Source of the DNA: Thermoflavifilum aggregans
GTDB lineage: Bacteria; Bacteroidota; Bacteroidia; Chitinophagales; Chitinophagaceae
NCBI RefSeq assembly: GCF_002797735.1
Contig: NZ_PGFG01000001.1
Location: 1,860,001 to 1,924,000 of the forward strand
Length of the DNA stretch: 64,000 nucleotides
Direction: 5' to 3'
Shown: positions 24,502 through 33,309 of the stretch, piece by piece
Layout: the number at the start of each line of letters is the position of its first letter
How positions within the stretch are numbered: the stretch's first letter is position 1
Notes under the pieces: model-generated
Seen by the model: the letters and a program-made list of their open reading frames with translations, nothing else
Databases searched by the model: none
What the model was told of the DNA's origin: nothing
Program-made: the position numbers and the translations under genes

Positions 24502-25773
24502 ATGAAATGGGTACAAGCTGCTGAAGCCGTATCGGTTGTGCAATCGGGTCATCGGGTTTTTATTCACAGTGTGGCGATGACACCGCATGTTTTAATTGAT
24601 GCATTGGTTGCCAGATCGCATGAACTGCAGAATGTAGAAATCGTGCATATTCACACGGAAGGTGATCTCCCCTATTGCAAGCCAGAGTATGCTGATGCTT
24701 TTTACCCGAATTCATTTTTTATCGGAAGCAACATGAGACAGGCGCTTGCCGAAGGAATCGGAGATTATGTGCCTGTTTTTTTAAGCGATATTTCCACATT
24801 ATTTCGCCATCGCATTTTGCCAATTGATGTGGCATTTATACAGGTCAGTCCACCCGACAAACACGGATATTGTTCACTCGGACCTTCGGTTGATGTCACG
24901 CTCAGTGCGGTAGAAACTGCCCGCTGGGTTGTAGCCCAGGTTAATCCCCGCGTACCGCGTACACACGGTGATGGCATCGTGCATGAAAAAGATATTGATT
25001 TTGCCGTATGGCATGAAGCCGACATTCATGAAGTGCAAAGTGCACCTGTAACAGCTGTTGAACAACAAATCGGTCGTCATATAGCCGCCTTGATTGAAGA
25101 CGGATCAACCCTGCAAACCGGCATTGGTGCTATTCCCAACGCTGTGCTTGAACAACTGGAACATCATCGTGATCTGGGTATTCATACCGAAATGTTTTCC
25201 GATGGATTGATACCATTGGTGGAAAAAGGAGTCATTACCGGAAGATATAAAAAGGTAATCCCCAATAAAATTGTGGCCTGTTTTGTGATGGGTTCGAAAA
25301 AAGTGTATGATTTCATTCATGATAATCCCATCCTGTCCATGAAAGAAACAGCATTTACCAACGATACGAGTATCATTCGGAAAAATCCCAAAATGGTGGC
25401 TATCAACAGCGCTATTGAAATTGATTTAACCGGACAGGTATGTGCTGATTCCATTGGTACCTATCAATATTCTGGTGTGGGTGGACAATTGGATTTTATT
25501 CGCGGTGCTGCTTTATCAGAAGGCGGCAAACCCATCATTGCCATGGCATCTGTTACCAAAAACGGTGCAAGCAAGATTGTTCCTTTTCTGAAACCGGGTG
25601 CCAGCGTAACCACTACCCGCGCGCATATACATTATGTAGTTACTGAATACGGTGTAGCGGATTTGTTTGGCAAAAACCTGCGCCAGCGGGCAAAGGCATT
25701 GATTGAGATTGCACATCCCGATCATCGGGAATGGCTGGAAAAAGCAGCTTATGAGCGATTTAAACGATGGTAA
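24502..25773 (+). CDS. acetyl-CoA hydrolase/transferase family protein
   Basis: 423 residues. Two-domain CoA-transferase of the Cat1/4-hydroxybutyrate type: KMVAINSAIEIDLTGQVCADSIG and GGQLDFIRGAALSEGGKPIIA in the C-terminal half are diagnostic, and the catalytic glutamate is expected in GIHTEMFSDG (~230). It transfers CoA between acetate and another carboxylate or hydrolyses acetyl-CoA. The Crp/Fnr-type boxes upstream suggest use during oxygen limitation, for acetate or succinate exchange; this is inference. Confidence 0.88.
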   Translation: MKWVQAAEAVSVVQSGHRVFIHSVAMTPHVLIDALVARSHELQNVEIVHIHTEGDLPYCKPEYADAFYPNSFFIGSNMRQALAEGIGDYVPVFLSDISTLFRHRILPIDVAFIQVSPPDKHGYCSLGPSVDVTLSAVETARWVVAQVNPRVPRTHGDGIVHEKDIDFAVWHEADIHEVQSAPVTAVEQQIGRHIAALIEDGSTLQTGIGAIPNAVLEQLEHHRDLGIHTEMFSDGLIPLVEKGVITGRYKKVIPNKIVACFVMGSKKVYDFIHDNPILSMKETAFTNDTSIIRKNPKMVAINSAIEIDLTGQVCADSIGTYQYSGVGGQLDFIRGAALSEGGKPIIAMASVTKNGASKIVPFLKPGASVTTTRAHIHYVVTEYGVADLFGKNLRQRAKALIEIAHPDHREWLEKAAYERFKRW

Positions 25774-25786
25774 ACAATCCAGTATT

Positions 25787-26326
25787 TCACCATCCCATAC
25801 GTTCCCGCAACCTCACGATGTGCATAAGGTGATGGCGGCCGTGCCAGGCATACATGCATACCACCCAATCCAGCGTAAACAGCCGCTGGTGTTCGGGATG
25901 AAAATAGCTTCGCTGCCAGTCGTCACGGCTCATTTGCCGCATCAGCGCCACCCATCGGCGATGCAGGGCATGCAGCAGGGTTACCGACACTTCCACCGGC
26001 ACCACGCGGCTATCGGGCAGGGCCGCCCAGCGGTCTTCTGCAAAAGGCTTTACGGTGGGCTGATCTTCCGTCAATGTAAGCTTGAAACGCGCGTACGCCT
26101 GCATGTGCGAATCCGCCAGATGATGCACCACCTGCTGAACCGTCCATCCACCAGGCCGATACGGCGTTTGCAGCTGAGCTGCGTCCAGATTCACAAGGGC
26201 CTGCTCAATCAGGGAGGGCAATTGCTCAACAGATTCAATGGCAAGCCTGATATCTTCTTCCGTAATAGGCTGGGGAGGCTGAAACCGGCCGACGGGATAA
26301 CGCAAGTCTTCCGATATAGTATCCAT
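25787..26326 (-). CDS. YfiT/BstA-like DinB-fold metal-dependent transferase
   Basis: 179 residues. Starts with LRYPVGRFQPP and carries YRPGGWTVQQVVHHLADSH (~58-75) and AWHGRHHLMHI (~155-165), which supply the three metal-binding histidines of the DinB fold. This YfiT subgroup is annotated as bacillithiol S-transferase candidates. The neighbouring presence of ypdA-like and bshB1 genes in the window supports a bacillithiol role. It lies 12 bp downstream of the ABC ATPase on the same strand. Confidence 0.85.
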   Translation of the reverse strand: MDTISEDLRYPVGRFQPPQPITEEDIRLAIESVEQLPSLIEQALVNLDAAQLQTPYRPGGWTVQQVVHHLADSHMQAYARFKLTLTEDQPTVKPFAEDRWAALPDSRVVPVEVSVTLLHALHRRWVALMRQMSRDDWQRSYFHPEHQRLFTLDWVVCMYAWHGRHHLMHIVRLRERMGW

Positions 26327-26338
26327 ATCTGGTGCAAA

Positions 26339-27103
26339 TTATTCTTCCCGTAATTCTTTGCCGGTAAGATGCAGGAACACGTCTTCTAGATTAGCTTTCT
26401 TCACTTCCTTATGCCGTTCAAAGCCCGAGCTTACCAGCTCATCAATCAGGCGTTCCGGCGTATCCAACGCAATGATGCGCCCCAGGTCAATGATGGCCAC
26501 CCGGTCGCACAGGTATTCGGCTTCATCCATGTAATGCGTGGTAATCACCACTGTGGTGCCCTGTTCGCGGATCTGCCTGATCAGGTCCCAAAGGTTGCGA
26601 CGCGCCTGCGGATCCATGCCCGTGGTAGGCTCATCCAGAAAAATCACCTTGGGTTGATTGATGAGTGTAGTGGCCACGGAAAAGCGTTGCTGCTGGCCAC
26701 CAGAGAGTTCCTTGAATTTTTTGCGTGCCTTATCTTCCAGCCGGATGCTGCGCAGCAATTCCATGGCATCCACATGCTTGTTGTATAATCCGGCAAACAG
26801 GTCAATCAGTTGTTTCAAGTTCAAGTTGGGATAATAGCCAGCACTTTGCAGCTGTACGCCAATGATTTGTTTAATTTTCTGAGGCTCTTTATCCAGGTCA
26901 TAGCCATTCACCCATACTTTTCCAGAAGTTTTGGGACGTAGTGTTTCGATGATTTCCAGCGTAGTGGATTTACCGGCACCGTTAGGCCCCAGCAAACCAA
27001 AAATCTCTCCTTCTTCCACTTCAAAGCTGATTCCTTTCACTGCTTCCAGATCACCATACCGTTTCACCAGGTCCTGGACTATAATCATCTTTTTGTTTGC
27101 CAT
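26339..27103 (-). CDS. ABC transporter ATP-binding protein (ABC-2/CcmA-like)
   Basis: 254 residues with Walker A GLLGPNGAGKSTT (~35-47), signature LSGGQQQR (~138), Walker B VIFLDEPTTGMDP (~158) and the switch His in VVITTHYMDEAEYL. The type is that of multidrug/ABC-2 exporters. No permease gene is adjacent: upstream is a 540-bp non-coding gap and downstream YfiT. The membrane partner must be encoded elsewhere. Confidence 0.9.
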   Translation of the reverse strand: MANKKMIIVQDLVKRYGDLEAVKGISFEVEEGEIFGLLGPNGAGKSTTLEIIETLRPKTSGKVWVNGYDLDKEPQKIKQIIGVQLQSAGYYPNLNLKQLIDLFAGLYNKHVDAMELLRSIRLEDKARKKFKELSGGQQQRFSVATTLINQPKVIFLDEPTTGMDPQARRNLWDLIRQIREQGTTVVITTHYMDEAEYLCDRVAIIDLGRIIALDTPERLIDELVSSGFERHKEVKKANLEDVFLHLTGKELREE

Positions 27104-27646
27104 GAAGCAAATTTAGAGATTTCAGCAAAAAGATGAAGGGAAAGTTAAATTTTGGATAATATCCCAATATTTTCCTTTCCTATTTTGGATTCGCAAAAAA
27201 ATAATGAATTCAGAGCAAACTAAAACCATCATACAATCTATCTAATACACGTGGATGAAACGTATAAGCATGATAGAAGGAAAAATTATAAATGCCAATA
27301 CAACATTAAAAATGATGTACCTGGTTACACCTTCACGATTTAATGGTAACAAGATGCTGATAATTTACTTAATTGCTTTTACTATTTAAAACATTTTTCA
27401 CTCGTTGCCAATCAGAATGATAAGTTATATTAATTGAATGATGGAACTCTTTCTATGATTTATAACAAAATTTACAACACCATTCTGGAAAAATTTCCAA
27501 AATTTATCTGTTATTAGAAACAATAGAATTTTGATAATGATGTTTTGATTTCGTGCTGCGGTAATTATTGCATCCGTCAATCTATCTACATCCTGTGTAT
27601 AGAATGTATATGCATCGTCTGTGTTTCAGCTTGGTAAATCCCTCTC
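27104..27646. other. AT-rich 543-bp intergenic region
   Basis: Between the ABC ATPase and the NTF2-like gene. All frames are short and I see no gene remnant, tRNA or strong hairpin. Base composition is clearly more AT-rich than the genes to the left, and this marks the left border of the accessory stretch that runs to about 34.2 kb. Confidence 0.6.
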
Positions 27647-28015
27647 CTAAAATATTCCGTTTACATTTGGTGAATCGGCTATGACCTGCTGGGAGGCTTC
27701 CCAGGATTCGATGATCTGATTGCCTGCAAACCGAAAAATATGAATCACCGACCATTGCGATTCCTCCGACAGCACCACCTTTCCATGAATAGCTACCAGA
27801 TCCCCATCTTCGAGAGTTCGTAGCACTTCATATCTTTTTTCCGGAAATTGCCGGGCATTTTCTTCCATCGCCTGCATGAATGATGCCCTGTCACCTTTGA
27901 AATAGGGATTATGATGAATAAAACCGGGATGTATATATCGTGCATAGGCTTCAGCTATTTTCCCGGATGAATCCAGTTGCAGAAATGAAGCAGCTATCTG
28001 TTTTTTGCTATCCAT
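27647..28015 (-). CDS. NTF2/SnoaL-like protein
   Basis: 122 residues of a SnoaL-type cone fold: IHPGFIHHNPYFKGDRASFMQAMEENA and LVAIHGKVVL...VIHIFRFAGNQIIESWEA are the usual conserved strands. Family members are small-molecule isomerases or orphan binding proteins; no function can be assigned. It is separated by 33 bp from the VOC gene upstream in transcription and could share its transcript. Confidence 0.8.
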   Translation of the reverse strand: MDSKKQIAASFLQLDSSGKIAEAYARYIHPGFIHHNPYFKGDRASFMQAMEENARQFPEKRYEVLRTLEDGDLVAIHGKVVLSEESQWSVIHIFRFAGNQIIESWEASQQVIADSPNVNGIF

Positions 28016-28048
28016 GATTTATAATTTCATAATGAATAAACACCTGTT

Positions 28049-28945
28049 TCATGATAAGGCATATGCCTGTTTAAGCGTTTCCATATCCAGTTTTTTCATG
28101 TTTAAAAATGCCTTTGTAATACGCCGCACCTGTTCAGGAGAACCCTGCGCCATCATCTCATCCAGCACGGCAGGTACAATCTGCCAGGAAATCCCATACC
28201 GATCTTTACACCAGCCGCATTGTTCAGCTTCCGGTACGGCAGAAAGGTGTTGCCAGTATGTATCTATCTCCTGCTGCGTATCACAGTTCACCACAAAAGA
28301 AACGGATTCGTTGAATGTGAATGCATGTTCACCCGGACCGTCCATGACAATCATCCATAGATTTTCCAATTGAAATTCAGCATAGGCAATGGCTTCAGGA
28401 TATGACGATGAATCATCCATATCACGATAGTGGGACACATTGCCCTGCTGGCTTGAAGAAAACACATTTCTGTAAAACAACATCGCTTCCCCGGCTTTTC
28501 CAAACACAGGGCCTGTAAACAAACAATCGGGCATGATCTTTTGCCTGATGGGAGAACTTGTCAGCATAATCTGCCAGTTGAGACCATATTTATCGGCCAG
28601 CCAAGCATACCGGTGACTCCAGGAATAGCTGCTTAAAGGGATAAGCACCTGCCTGCAATCTTTTGATAATTGCTGCCATAACCTATCTACTTCGTCAGCC
28701 GAATGGCAATGTACCATAAATGAGATAGCCGGATTGAAAGTAAAATGCGGTCCCGCACTGATAGCCATAAAAGGCTGGCCTGCCAGAATAAAATTCACTA
28801 CCTCCGCATCACCTGAAGGTGTATCATGCAACTGTGTTACATGTGTAATACGTGAATTGCTGAAAAGTGAACAATAAAAGGTGGCGGCTTCCCGGGCTTC
28901 TTTATCGAACCAGAGATGAGGTACCAATTTTCGATTCATTTGCAT
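28049..28945 (-). CDS. two-domain VOC (PhnB-like) protein
   Basis: 298 residues formed by two PhnB/3-demethylubiquinone-methyltransferase-like VOC domains: the first begins PHLWFDKEAREAATFYCSLF and the second LFTGPVFGKAGEAMLFYRNVF (~155). Metal-binding residues typical of glyoxalase I are only partly kept, so enzymatic activity is uncertain. The first 23 nt of the gene region (28925-28947) are repeated exactly at 30245-30267, inside the neighbouring nucleotidyltransferase gene. Confidence 0.85.
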   Translation of the reverse strand: MQMNRKLVPHLWFDKEAREAATFYCSLFSNSRITHVTQLHDTPSGDAEVVNFILAGQPFMAISAGPHFTFNPAISFMVHCHSADEVDRLWQQLSKDCRQVLIPLSSYSWSHRYAWLADKYGLNWQIMLTSSPIRQKIMPDCLFTGPVFGKAGEAMLFYRNVFSSSQQGNVSHYRDMDDSSSYPEAIAYAEFQLENLWMIVMDGPGEHAFTFNESVSFVVNCDTQQEIDTYWQHLSAVPEAEQCGWCKDRYGISWQIVPAVLDEMMAQGSPEQVRRITKAFLNMKKLDMETLKQAYALS

Positions 28946-29082
28946 GATGCATAGTTTTATGTGTGAAAAAAATATTGCTTATCTGTAGCTATTTTACAAA
29001 GTTTAACAGAAGCAGAAAAACTCAGGCGTGTACGTGATCCTGTCTGAAGCAGGATCCATGTTTAGCTGATCGTTCCTACTTT

Positions 29083-29565
29083 TCATTTATTGTTTTTCAA
29101 AATATTGGTCACTGTTTTAGTATCAAGTTGTTCAGCTAAACCGATGAGCAGACCTTCCACCCCACGAATGTAGCAGAGTTTGTAAATATTCCCATAATTT
29201 ACTACTTCTCCAACAATTTCAGCGCCATGTTTTGTGAGTCGATTTAATAATTCATCAAGGTTGTCAACTCTGAACATAACCCGTAAATAACCAAGAGAGT
29301 TAACAGGTGCCGTCCTGTGATCTGAAACAGGTTCAGGCGATACAAATCTAGAAAGTTCAATCCGACCATGTCTATCTGGTGTTACCAGCATAGCAACTTC
29401 AACAGATTGATTTCCAAGTCCTGTTACTCGTCCTGCCCATTCACCTTCAACCATCATTCTGCCTTCGAGTTCTAATCCAATTTCTTGAAAAAACTTAATT
29501 GCATTATCAATATTTTCTACAACAATTCCCACATTGTTCAATTCTATTAATTTACTTTTTCTCAT
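29083..29565 (-). CDS. VOC family (glyoxalase/bleomycin-resistance-like) protein
   Basis: 160 residues, single-gene VOC protein with paired modules: NNVGIVVENIDNAIKFFQEIGLE (~8-30) and LGYLRVMFRVDNLDELLNRL (~90). These enzymes act on small molecules via a divalent metal; the substrate is unknown. Part of the minus-strand accessory cluster of VOC genes. Confidence 0.85.
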   Translation of the reverse strand: MRKSKLIELNNVGIVVENIDNAIKFFQEIGLELEGRMMVEGEWAGRVTGLGNQSVEVAMLVTPDRHGRIELSRFVSPEPVSDHRTAPVNSLGYLRVMFRVDNLDELLNRLTKHGAEIVGEVVNYGNIYKLCYIRGVEGLLIGLAEQLDTKTVTNILKNNK

Positions 29566-29621
29566 TTCTATTATTTTATAACAAAAGGCCGGTTAAATTG
29601 TATTCATTTTGTATCTTTTCT

Positions 29622-30167
29622 TCATATAGGCTCATAGTAAAATACTGCAACTCCTGATCCTAACAATTTTGTCCTAATCAGCCGCAACTTGATGCTGTTT
29701 TTGATATCATCAAACAGCCGTATCCCTTTTCCTTCTATGATGGGATGTATACAAATCTGAAATTCGTCAACAAGATTGCTATTTAAAAGTTGGATAATCA
29801 AACTCCTGCTACCTGCCAGAATATCCTTCTCTGATTGTTGTTTTAGTTCAAGGACAGTTTCGTAAAGAGATTTATCTGCGAGTTTTGCACTCTCCCAGTT
29901 TGTGTCTTTTATTGTATTGGAGAAGATAATTTTCTGAATTTTGTCGATTGAAATTGCAAAGTCATCCATTGATTTTTGACCGGATGGATTTTTCAGTAAT
30001 GTTTGCCAGAATTACATGAGTTCATAGGTTTTACGGCCATATAAAATAACGCCTGAATGGTTTATAAGGTCTGAATAGTGTTGATGTAATTCTTCATCAA
30101 CCAATCCAACCCTATGGTCACAAATTCCATCAAGCGTCATATTGATGGCTGCAATCAGCTTTCCCAT
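29622..30167 (-). pseudogene. DHFR-family (RibD C-terminal) gene broken by one stop codon
   Basis: Read through, the gene encodes about 181 residues: GKLIAAINMTLDGICDHR at the start, ILYGRKTYELM before the break, and DILAGSRSLIIQLL and FQICIHPIIEGKGIRLF after it, all typical of small DHFR-like reductases. A TAA at 30012-30014 follows YELM; the frame continues without shift as FWQTLLKNPSGQKSMDDF. The stop is one base from CAA (Gln). The start chosen is ATG 30167. A downstream ATG could give a C-terminal fragment from 29969. Sequencing error remains possible. Confidence 0.8.
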
Positions 30168-30169
30168 GT

Positions 30170-31087
30170 TTAAATTTTCATTTTTATCCCACAATAATTT
30201 CGAAGGGCCTTCATCGCTCCTCCATAAAAATCAACATGAGTTATCAATTTTCGATTCATTTGCATGAGAAATGGTTCTGGTCGTAATAATAGGTAGATTA
30301 TCATATATTTTCCGTTCTCGATTTCATGAAAATAGTTCATGACTCTTTTTTCCGTTTCGTTTTGTAAACCCACGTTGTTGTCAAACAGTTCTGTCCTTAA
30401 CCCTCTATATAACGATACAGCGTTCCTTAAACCGTCTAATAATGATTGCCGATCGTAAGTTGGGATTGTGCGTTTTAATTTAGCTAAATCATCATTACTT
30501 AAATCTGTTTCAACTTTTCTTACACCACGGGGCAGGTTGCCATTTTTGATATGAAGCAAAGGTCCCAAAACTACCACTCGTAAAAATCCAATGGATTCAA
30601 GCGCTTCAAGGTATTCGCCACGTCCAATTTTTAGTAAGATATAATGGATCCAGATCCAAAAACGGTCTTCTATCCATTGATAGTCAGGATAGGGATATCT
30701 TGCCTGCGAGTCAATAATTGCCTTTTCAAGTTGTCCATTCTTATCAAGAAGTAATTGTGGCGTCTCAATACGTGCATGAAACTCGTCGGGCGTTAAGAAT
30801 TTTAAATCAACATGCAGAAGTGGATTGTCATACAGACAAATCAACACTCTTGGTTCTCCCACATGTTCGCCTGTAAACCCCGATAAAAAATCACCTAACC
30901 TTTTTGCATATTCAATCATTAAGTTTTTGTCTCCTGAAATCTTTTGTTTGGTTACAAGAATTAAATCAAGATCTGAAAACTCATCTATTTCATTTGTAAG
31001 CCACGAACCAGCAACAGCCAGGCCAATCACATTTTCGTCCGGCTCTAAAATCATCTTAGCTTTTTCGGCAAATGCCCGTTGTATCAT
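30170..31087 (-). CDS. nucleotidyltransferase-domain protein (aminoglycoside-adenylyltransferase-like) with a foreign tail
   Basis: 305 residues. N-terminal nucleotidyltransferase motif VAGSWLTNEIDEFSDLDLILV (~28-48; GS...DxD), then a helical domain similar to AadE-type 6-adenylyltransferases. The last ~30 residues (from MQMNRKLITH) do not belong to this family. They align with the N-terminus of the VOC gene at 28945 (MQMNRKL.H..F...A..A...YC), and the DNA shares 23 identical bases. So the original 3' end has been replaced by a VOC gene fragment. Activity towards aminoglycosides should not be assumed. Confidence 0.72.
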   Translation of the reverse strand: MIQRAFAEKAKMILEPDENVIGLAVAGSWLTNEIDEFSDLDLILVTKQKISGDKNLMIEYAKRLGDFLSGFTGEHVGEPRVLICLYDNPLLHVDLKFLTPDEFHARIETPQLLLDKNGQLEKAIIDSQARYPYPDYQWIEDRFWIWIHYILLKIGRGEYLEALESIGFLRVVVLGPLLHIKNGNLPRGVRKVETDLSNDDLAKLKRTIPTYDRQSLLDGLRNAVSLYRGLRTELFDNNVGLQNETEKRVMNYFHEIENGKYMIIYLLLRPEPFLMQMNRKLITHVDFYGGAMKALRNYCGIKMKI

Positions 31088-31310
31088 TTTATTTTTTTAT
31101 CGGTTATTCATTTTACCCGAAACTTGCTATCTTCTGGGTAGTGCCAGCATATCAGAACAACCTTGATACAAATTCCACTGCCAAATTTAGCAAAAATATT
31201 CCACAAGAAACACTTCGTCAGTAATTAGGCAGACCAAAGCCGACCGTTTGTTTTCATTCCAATTTTGTTATATGAAGGCTTCAGTTATAACGTTATTTAT
31301 TCTTTGGTGT

Positions 31311-31485
31311 TCAAAAATTTTTCAATAACAAGATCACTATCCCAAAGCTGGATTGAATAGTTGAGTCACCTCCATGGATGGCACAAGGATTTGCCTTGTC
31401 CATCAATTTCGTAATACATTTTTAGTCCGTTTAATTCGGAATATGCGCTTTCAAAAATCAATTCGCCGACCACTGTTTTTGTCAT
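31311..31485 (-). pseudogene. alpha/beta-hydrolase fragment
   Basis: From ATG 31485 the frame reads TKTVVGELIF...ELNGLKMYYEIDGQGKS, a typical start of a small alpha/beta hydrolase, then shifts frame. In the next frame the expected oxyanion-hole segment appears as IHGGDSTIQSSFG, followed by unrelated residues and a stop at 31311. The remaining ~200 codons of such an enzyme, including the nucleophile, are absent. So both a frameshift and a truncation are visible. The flanking bases up to 31087 and down to 31543 show nothing else. Confidence 0.7.
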
Positions 31486-31542
31486 TTTTTTAGTTTCTTT
31501 TTTGTTCCCGTTATGCGATATAAATATAAAAAATCCCAACCT

Positions 31543-31550
31543 TATTTTTG
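31543..31550 (+). promoter_or_regulatory. -7 box (TATTTTTG)
   Basis: Exact TAnnTTTG on the plus strand, 18 bp before a GTG-started short frame at 31568. No -33 element is convincing. Confidence 0.4.
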
Positions 31551-31567
31551 CAATACCTTATTAGCAA

Positions 31568-31774
31568 GTGTTTATTCTATCTTATTGCATGTATCCGTTG
31601 ATTTACCTGGTCATAGATTTCAAGACTGATCCATACTTTCCTTACCCAATCAATGCCCGCAAGAAATTACCGGTTAATGTAAAAAGTCAAATAGCAAGTG
31701 TGTATGCATGTATTGCTGATAAGATTTCACAGAGTGGTAATTGTAATTCTCCGATGATTGTGCGGTGCATTTGA
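31568..31774 (+). CDS. doubtful small ORF
   Basis: 68 codons from GTG, or 61 from ATG at 31589. Not recognised. It has one hydrophobic stretch near the N-terminus and overlaps the 3' end of the convergent DoxX gene by 48 bp. The only support is the exact -7 box just upstream. It may be the remnant of a longer gene in this decayed region. Confidence 0.22.
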   Translation: MFILSYCMYPLIYLVIDFKTDPYFPYPINARKKLPVNVKSQIASVYACIADKISQSGNCNSPMIVRCI

Positions 31775-32161
31775 TGCAATTGATTCTTGGATTATCTTGT
31801 GGTGATAGATATATGATATTGTACCCAGAACAAAAGGCACCAGCATAATGAGCATTTGCGGATGAAATCCTCCTGTTGAAATGCCGCTATAAACTGCTCC
31901 AGTTAAATCAAAAAAGAATCCGGCATAAGCCCATTCTTTTAATCTCGGAAATCCGGGAATAAGCAAGGCAACCACACCCAGGAGTTTTGCCAGGCCAATG
32001 AACGGAAGCATGTACAGCGGATAGCCTAGCGAGTGAAATATATCCACCCACTCCTTTGTTTTAAAGATGTTCGGGATGGCTGAGGTGAGCATGAACGCGC
32101 CAAATAAACATGTACTTATCCAAAAGATAATCTTATGATTCCTGTTAGAAGCAATTTTCAT
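31727..32161 (-). CDS. DoxX-like small membrane protein
   Basis: 144 residues with four membrane segments. IFWISTCLFGAFMLTSAIPNIFK and LPFIGLAKLLGVVALLIPGFPRLKEWAYAGFFFDLTGAVYS are the DoxX-family hallmarks. Function is unknown in general; some members partner with oxidoreductases or thiol systems. It is followed on the same strand by SRPBCC and VOC genes, a combination common in Bacteroidota accessory regions. Confidence 0.82.
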   Translation of the reverse strand: MKIASNRNHKIIFWISTCLFGAFMLTSAIPNIFKTKEWVDIFHSLGYPLYMLPFIGLAKLLGVVALLIPGFPRLKEWAYAGFFFDLTGAVYSGISTGGFHPQMLIMLVPFVLGTISYIYHHKIIQESIASNAPHNHRRITITTL

Positions 32162-32212
32162 GTGCTTTACATTAATATGTTTTTTCCAAATAAAATAAGT
32201 ATTCCACTATTC

Positions 32213-32626
32213 TTAATGACTTTCCGTGTACTTTTTAAAATTATCAAGTATAGCCTGCCACCCTTTTTGTTGAAAGTCAATTGGATTTTTCGTCTCGGGG
32301 TCAAAGGTTACTGTTACTTCTGTTTGTCCGTTTATTTCTTTAAACTCAACGGTTGCAAACCGTCCTCCAAACTCGTAAGTAAAGTTTTCACCCGGATGGA
32401 TTTCTGTATAAACAGCATCAAAGTCAAATCCAAAACTTCCATCCTTGGCCTCCATTCGTGCAACATAACGCCCGCCTACTCTCATATCATTTGTTGCTGA
32501 AGGGCAATGCCAGCTTGGATCGGCAAAATTCCACTTTGTGATGTGTTCTGGTTGGGTGTAATAGTCCCAGGTTTTCTGCTTATCTGCAGCAATCATTGCT
32601 TTGACGGTTATTCTTTTGTGTTCCAT
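32213..32626 (-). CDS. SRPBCC/AHSA1-type (START-like) protein
   Basis: 137 residues: ITVKAMIAADKQKTWDYYTQPEHITKWNFA at the N-terminus and EFKEINGQTEVTVTFDPE...QKGWQAILDNFKKY at the C-terminus match the AHSA1-like hydrophobic-ligand-binding fold. The ligand is unknown. The neighbours are DoxX and VOC genes in the same orientation. Confidence 0.85.
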   Translation of the reverse strand: MEHKRITVKAMIAADKQKTWDYYTQPEHITKWNFADPSWHCPSATNDMRVGGRYVARMEAKDGSFGFDFDAVYTEIHPGENFTYEFGGRFATVEFKEINGQTEVTVTFDPETKNPIDFQQKGWQAILDNFKKYTESH

Positions 32627-32807
32627 ACATTTTGAAATTTTAATATTTTATACATTCACATTATACGAAAAAATTTTCAGCGTTAAACCAAATTTCATAA
32701 TCATTCGATCCTTCCCTAATTTAATAATTAATCTCAATATTGAAAGTCTACAATAATTAGTAATTTTTCTTCTTAAAGTTAAAAGAGTCAGGTAAATAAT
32801 GAGTAGG

Positions 32808-33233
32808 CTAAGGAGTTTTGCTTTTACCAATAAGCATCCATGATGTCCCAAATTTGTCACGAAGCATCGCAAATCGGGCTGCAAAAAATGTCTCTTCCAT
32901 CTTCATAAAAACCTCTCCGTTATCAGAAAGCAAATCGTAAATTCTTTCTGCTTCTTCAATTGTTTCTATCTCTAACGTAAGATAAGCACTTCGCATGGGT
33001 TCAGCGTTAGGGATGTCAGCACCAAGTAAAGCCGTTTCTCCAATTTCTAATCTTGCATGTAAAACAGCATCTTTCCAATTGTCAGGCACATGAGCTGTTC
33101 CAGGTAGCTGATGGTGATATAACATTGTTGTAATTCTACCACCTATATGTTGTTCATAAAATCGAAAAGCTTCTTCACAAACACCCGGGTAGTTTACATA
33201 AAATTCAAGTTTAATGGAAGGTTTTTGGTTCAC
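32808..33233 (-). CDS. PhnB-like VOC protein
   Basis: 141 residues: KLEFYVNYPGVCEEAFRFYEQHIGG at the N-terminus and FAARFAMLRDKFGTSWMLIG at the C-terminus, the standard PhnB-like layout. The only available start is GTG at 33233. One of several related VOC genes within 6 kb. Confidence 0.83.
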   Translation of the reverse strand: MNQKPSIKLEFYVNYPGVCEEAFRFYEQHIGGRITTMLYHHQLPGTAHVPDNWKDAVLHARLEIGETALLGADIPNAEPMRSAYLTLEIETIEEAERIYDLLSDNGEVFMKMEETFFAARFAMLRDKFGTSWMLIGKSKTP

Positions 33234-33309
33234 ATGATATGCTATTTTTAATTAAAAATAATATACAACTTTGTTAAAAAGTAATCCTACTTCTTCAGTT
33301 ACCTCTCTT

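Noticed and set aside
25703-26353. 216-codon open frame on the plus strand
   Set aside because: Antisense to the YfiT-like gene and tail of the CoA transferase; His/Pro/Arg-rich shadow composition.
27104-27646. Hidden gene or CRISPR-like repeat in the AT-rich gap
   Set aside because: No regular repeats, no frame of useful length, no recognisable fragment.
32648-32884. 78-codon open frame on the minus strand
   Set aside because: Overlaps the start-distal end of a real VOC gene in another frame and runs into AT-rich spacer; no homology.
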